The position numbers and the translations under genes were made by a program. From contig JAGQSP010000232.1 of NCBI GenBank assembly GCA_020439485.1, forward strand, positions 2,833-16,323: a stretch of 13,491 nucleotides of DNA. Direction: 5' to 3'. Below are positions 11,155 through 13,491 of the stretch, piece after piece. The first letter of the stretch is position 1. Every line of letters begins with the position of its first letter. Under the pieces are notes generated by a model. That model saw only the letters and a list, made by a program, of their open reading frames with translations, made no database searches and was not told where the DNA came from. Source of the DNA: Acidimicrobiales bacterium. Lineage in GTDB: Bacteria; Actinomycetota; Acidimicrobiia; Acidimicrobiales; Poriferisodalaceae.

Positions 11155-13491
11155 TCATCCAGCGCTAGATGGGGCCATGTCGACCGCTCGTACCCCGGGC
11201 CTGAACGCCAGGCGGCCGTTGTTCGGGGCGTCTCCGAACGCAAAGACCTCACCTTCGCTCGTTGTTATCCAGTAACCGTTCCCCGAAGCGGTGGGGGCGA
11301 ACTGGGCGGGGCTGGCCGTGTCACAGCGGCCGGTGCCCGGCACCGAACCGAAATAGCCGACCGCCCCGAAGGCAAACACGCCACCATCGCCGGCGTGCAA
11401 CCAGTAGCCGCTGCCGTCGGGATTGGACGCCATCGACATGACGGGCGAGTTCAGCTGCATGGCGCCGGTAGAGCCGTGGAACTCGGCGTCGCCGAAGCTG
11501 AACACACCACCGTCGAGGCCGAGCAACCAGTAGCCGCCTCCGGTGGATGTCGGCTCCATCGACACGATCGGCGCGGCCAGTTGCATGGCGCCGGTCGAAC
11601 CGTGGAACCTGGCGTCTCCGAACGTGAACACTCCGCCATCGTCGGCCTGCAGCCAATAGCCGGTGCCGGCGGGGTTGGCGACCAGCCTGCGGATGGGAGC
11701 GGCCAGTTCGCGGCCGGCCATGTCGCCGTGGAACTCGGCGTCTCCGAATGCGTGAACCGATCCACGGTCGTCGACGATCCAGTATCCACGCCCGCTGGGG
11801 GTCGCTTCCAGAGACACGGCGGTGCGGCCGGTTGCGGTTATGTCGCCAAGGCTGGGAACCCCGAAACCGTGCACCGCTCCGTCCGAATCGAGCACCCAGT
11901 AGCCCTGTGCCACCGATGACGATGGCGATCGGGGAGGGGTCGAGTCGGCTCGGCACTGGGCCCGATCTCGTTCGGCCTCGAATCCGCCACTGGCGGGGCC
12001 GTGGGCAAACCACTTCAGGGCCGGCTCGAAGAACATTTCGTGGAAGCCGTTGAACAACACGAACGTCACCGGCCCAGACGAACGCGACAGCACGACCTGC
12101 TTGTCTTCTGGCCCGAAGTACGAAGGTGCGCCGGGCTGGCCCTCGAGTTCGGGAGGCATGACGAAGTGGTCGAAGTGATCCACCTGGCGCTGGGTGAACC
12201 GATCCGCGGGGTCGGCGAGTTGGTTGAATGCCCTGGCCGCATGCGACGGCGGCACTATCGAGTCGCGGAGGCCCCCGGCTATGTACACCGGTAGGCCAGC
12301 GGCGCGCGCCGCGTCGAGGTGGGTCATCGGACTGCGCTGGACGCAGCTGTCATAGGCAGCGGTTCCGGGCCGGGGCGCCCCGCCGCACGAGCCTTCGATG
12401 TGGGGTATGTAGTGCCGCCACGGAGCGTAGACCTCGTTGTAGACGTACCAACCGGGCAGGTCGTACACCGGTACCCACGCGGCGACGCCCGCGAACAATT
12501 CGGGGTGCCTTCCAGCCATCTGCAAGGCCATGTGGCCGCCGCCCGAGAAACCGATGACGAACACCCGGTCTGGGTCGGCGCCGCGGGCCGTGGCGTACTG
12601 GACCGCATCGACGACGTCGGCCACCGCCAGTTCAGACCCGGTTGCCGTGGGCTGCTTGTTGACCCCCCTGAAGTTCGGGGCGATCATCGCCCAGCCGCTG
12701 TCGCGGGCCCACTGTGCGAACGGGATGCTCCACTGTTGGTCGTACGCCGCCGACCACGAGTGCAGCACCACCAGAACCGGGCGCCCGGCCTCGGGAGCCG
12801 GCAACCACATCGCGGGCTGGGCCGCGCCGTCGGCGCTGGAGATGATGGTGACGTCGTGCGCCTGGGGCACCAAGGCCTGCCAGGCATTGCGGTCGGGGCC
12901 CGACATGCTGCGATAGCCCATGGTCGCCACTGCGTTCACTGGGGCGATCGCCATCGGCACGGGTTCGACATCGATTCGTCCTATGCGGCGGTCGGTCGAG
13001 GAGTCTGTGGATGTCCCGCCAGTCGCCAGCCACACCGTGCCGTCGGCATCGACCACCGATGTGGTCTCGTCCAGTTTAGAGAGGGCCACCGAACCGCTGG
13101 GCGAAGCGGGCCGGGCCACCACGGTTCGGGCACCAGACGGCGAGTAGTGGTGGGTCGTGCCGTTCGAGTCGAGCAGGGCGTAGCCGTCGCCGTCGCGCGC
13201 AGCGTCGACGATGTTGCGCGGCTGGCCGTCGTTGGCGCCGCCGAGGAAGGGCGCCCCGAACGCCCACACACCGCCGCTGACGTCGACCATCCAATATCCG
13301 GTGGCCGACGTCACCACGGCAATGACCGGGTGATGGATCGTGTAGTCGGCCCCCGACCCCTGGTGGATCGCGTCGCCGAATGCGTAGACCGACCCGCCTG
13401 CGGTCACCATCACATAGCCGTCGCCGTCGGGCGTCAGCGAGGCGTCGACGATGGGTGCGGGAGGGGGATTGGTGGTCAGGTCGGCGAGGCC
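11155..13491 (-). CDS. Secreted-type alpha/beta-hydrolase flanked by propeller-like GYW repeats (5' partial)
   Basis: The frame is open to the right edge, so the start, and any signal peptide, is outside. At least 778 residues are visible; I number from the codon at 13413. An N-terminal repeat part (up to about 130) begins, just before that codon, with GYVMVTAGGSVYAFGDA and then GYWMVDVSGGVWAFG. Next is an alpha/beta-hydrolase domain (about 185-465) of the prolyl-oligopeptidase/PHB-depolymerase-like kind, with VLVVLHSWSA, APNFRG for the oxyanion region, nucleophile S290 in GFSGGG, acid D384 in GGLRDSIVPP and H458 in NGFHEMF, so the triad is intact. A Pro/Ser-rich linker (about 488-502) leads to six repeats of 39-44 residues at 504-752, each 'GYW....DGGVFxFGDAxFhG'. 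Cysteines at 343/357 may pair. It is probably cell-surface or secreted, cutting an ester or peptide bond of an unknown target. Flanking one hydrolase with such repeats on both sides is unusual. Confidence 0.9.
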   Translation of the reverse strand, partial: GLADLTTNPPPAPIVDASLTPDGDGYVMVTAGGSVYAFGDAIHQGSGADYTIHHPVIAVVTSATGYWMVDVSGGVWAFGAPFLGGANDGQPRNIVDAARDGDGYALLDSNGTTHHYSPSGARTVVARPASPSGSVALSKLDETTSVVDADGTVWLATGGTSTDSSTDRRIGRIDVEPVPMAIAPVNAVATMGYRSMSGPDRNAWQALVPQAHDVTIISSADGAAQPAMWLPAPEAGRPVLVVLHSWSAAYDQQWSIPFAQWARDSGWAMIAPNFRGVNKQPTATGSELAVADVVDAVQYATARGADPDRVFVIGFSGGGHMALQMAGRHPELFAGVAAWVPVYDLPGWYVYNEVYAPWRHYIPHIEGSCGGAPRPGTAAYDSCVQRSPMTHLDAARAAGLPVYIAGGLRDSIVPPSHAARAFNQLADPADRFTQRQVDHFDHFVMPPELEGQPGAPSYFGPEDKQVVLSRSSGPVTFVLFNGFHEMFFEPALKWFAHGPASGGFEAERDRAQCRADSTPPRSPSSSVAQGYWVLDSDGAVHGFGVPSLGDITATGRTAVSLEATPSGRGYWIVDDRGSVHAFGDAEFHGDMAGRELAAPIRRLVANPAGTGYWLQADDGGVFTFGDARFHGSTGAMQLAAPIVSMEPTSTGGGYWLLGLDGGVFSFGDAEFHGSTGAMQLNSPVMSMASNPDGSGYWLHAGDGGVFAFGAVGYFGSVPGTGRCDTASPAQFAPTASGNGYWITTSEGEVFAFGDAPNNGRLAFRPGVRAVDMAPSSAG
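11158..11904 (-). repeat. Six tandem GYW repeats in the C-terminal part of the hydrolase gene
   Basis: Repeat units start at residues 504, 543, 585, 627, 669 and 713, giving lengths of 39, 42, 42, 44 and then 40. Three units share almost the same core, DGGVFxFGDAxFHGSTGAMQL in the third and fourth. At the DNA level the two central units, 11536-11661 and 11410-11535, have an exact 126-base period and long matching runs. The outer units are diverged. The repeats are coding, in frame and without a spacer, so this is protein architecture, not a CRISPR or a mobile repeat. Such blades are likely to form a beta-propeller. Confidence 0.85.

Noticed and set aside
9488..11275. A 595-codon plus-strand frame over the YczE and MFS genes
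   Set aside because: The product is Arg/Gly/His/Gln-rich without hydrophobic order, while the other frames encode clear membrane proteins.
11158..11904. Periodic DNA repeats that could be mistaken for a CRISPR array or minisatellite
   Set aside because: The period is 117-132 bases, in frame, with no short conserved repeat and unique spacers; it encodes protein blades.

Overview
This is a high-G+C window of chromosomal housekeeping character. It most likely comes from an actinobacterium of the Acidimicrobiia type. The reasons are codon choice, GTG/TTG starts, several genes with little or no Shine-Dalgarno sequence, a SufB of the actinobacterial kind, a DUF4349 lipoprotein, and the 'GYW...DGGVFxFGDA' wall/secreted-protein repeats that are common in that group. 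The taxonomic call is inference. I saw no rRNA, tRNA, CRISPR array, insertion sequence or integrase, and no gene-free stretch longer than about 215 bases.

Layout. Bases 1-782 hold the C-terminal end of an ABC exporter ATPase that continues off the left edge. 856-1506 encodes a small secreted protein and 1568-2557 a conserved-looking protein I cannot name, both on the plus strand. 2665-4062 is sufB, standing alone. It has a palindrome inside its candidate promoter and a clear hairpin terminator just behind it. 4278-5666 is a DUF4349 lipoprotein with an extra DUF11-like domain, also followed by a hairpin. 5751-6344 is a stand-alone HD hydrolase like the small alarmone hydrolases (MESH1 type). 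6413-7207 is a membrane-anchored extracytoplasmic protein, preceded by overlapping inverted repeats. 7307-7744 is a lone PIN-domain protein that meets the following minus-strand gene tail to tail with an 8-base overlap.

The minus-strand pair 8803-7737 (DUF3293 protein, then a glyoxalase-like VOC protein) is divergent from the plus-strand pair 8843-10022 (thpR-like RNA 2',3'-cyclic phosphodiesterase, then a YczE-type membrane protein). Only 39 bases separate the two start codons. The YczE gene ends on the same CTAG that ends a minus-strand MFS transporter (11128-10019). Upstream of the MFS gene, also on the minus strand, lies a very large gene running off the right edge (13491-11155). It encodes an alpha/beta-hydrolase with a complete Ser-Asp-His triad, flanked on both sides by beta-propeller-like repeats.

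The genes do not form one pathway. They are short operons of envelope, stress and housekeeping functions. The points of most interest are the hydrolase set inside propeller repeats, the operator-like dyad at sufB, alternative hairpins in front of two translation starts, and the PIN protein in which two of four catalytic aspartates read as glutamates.
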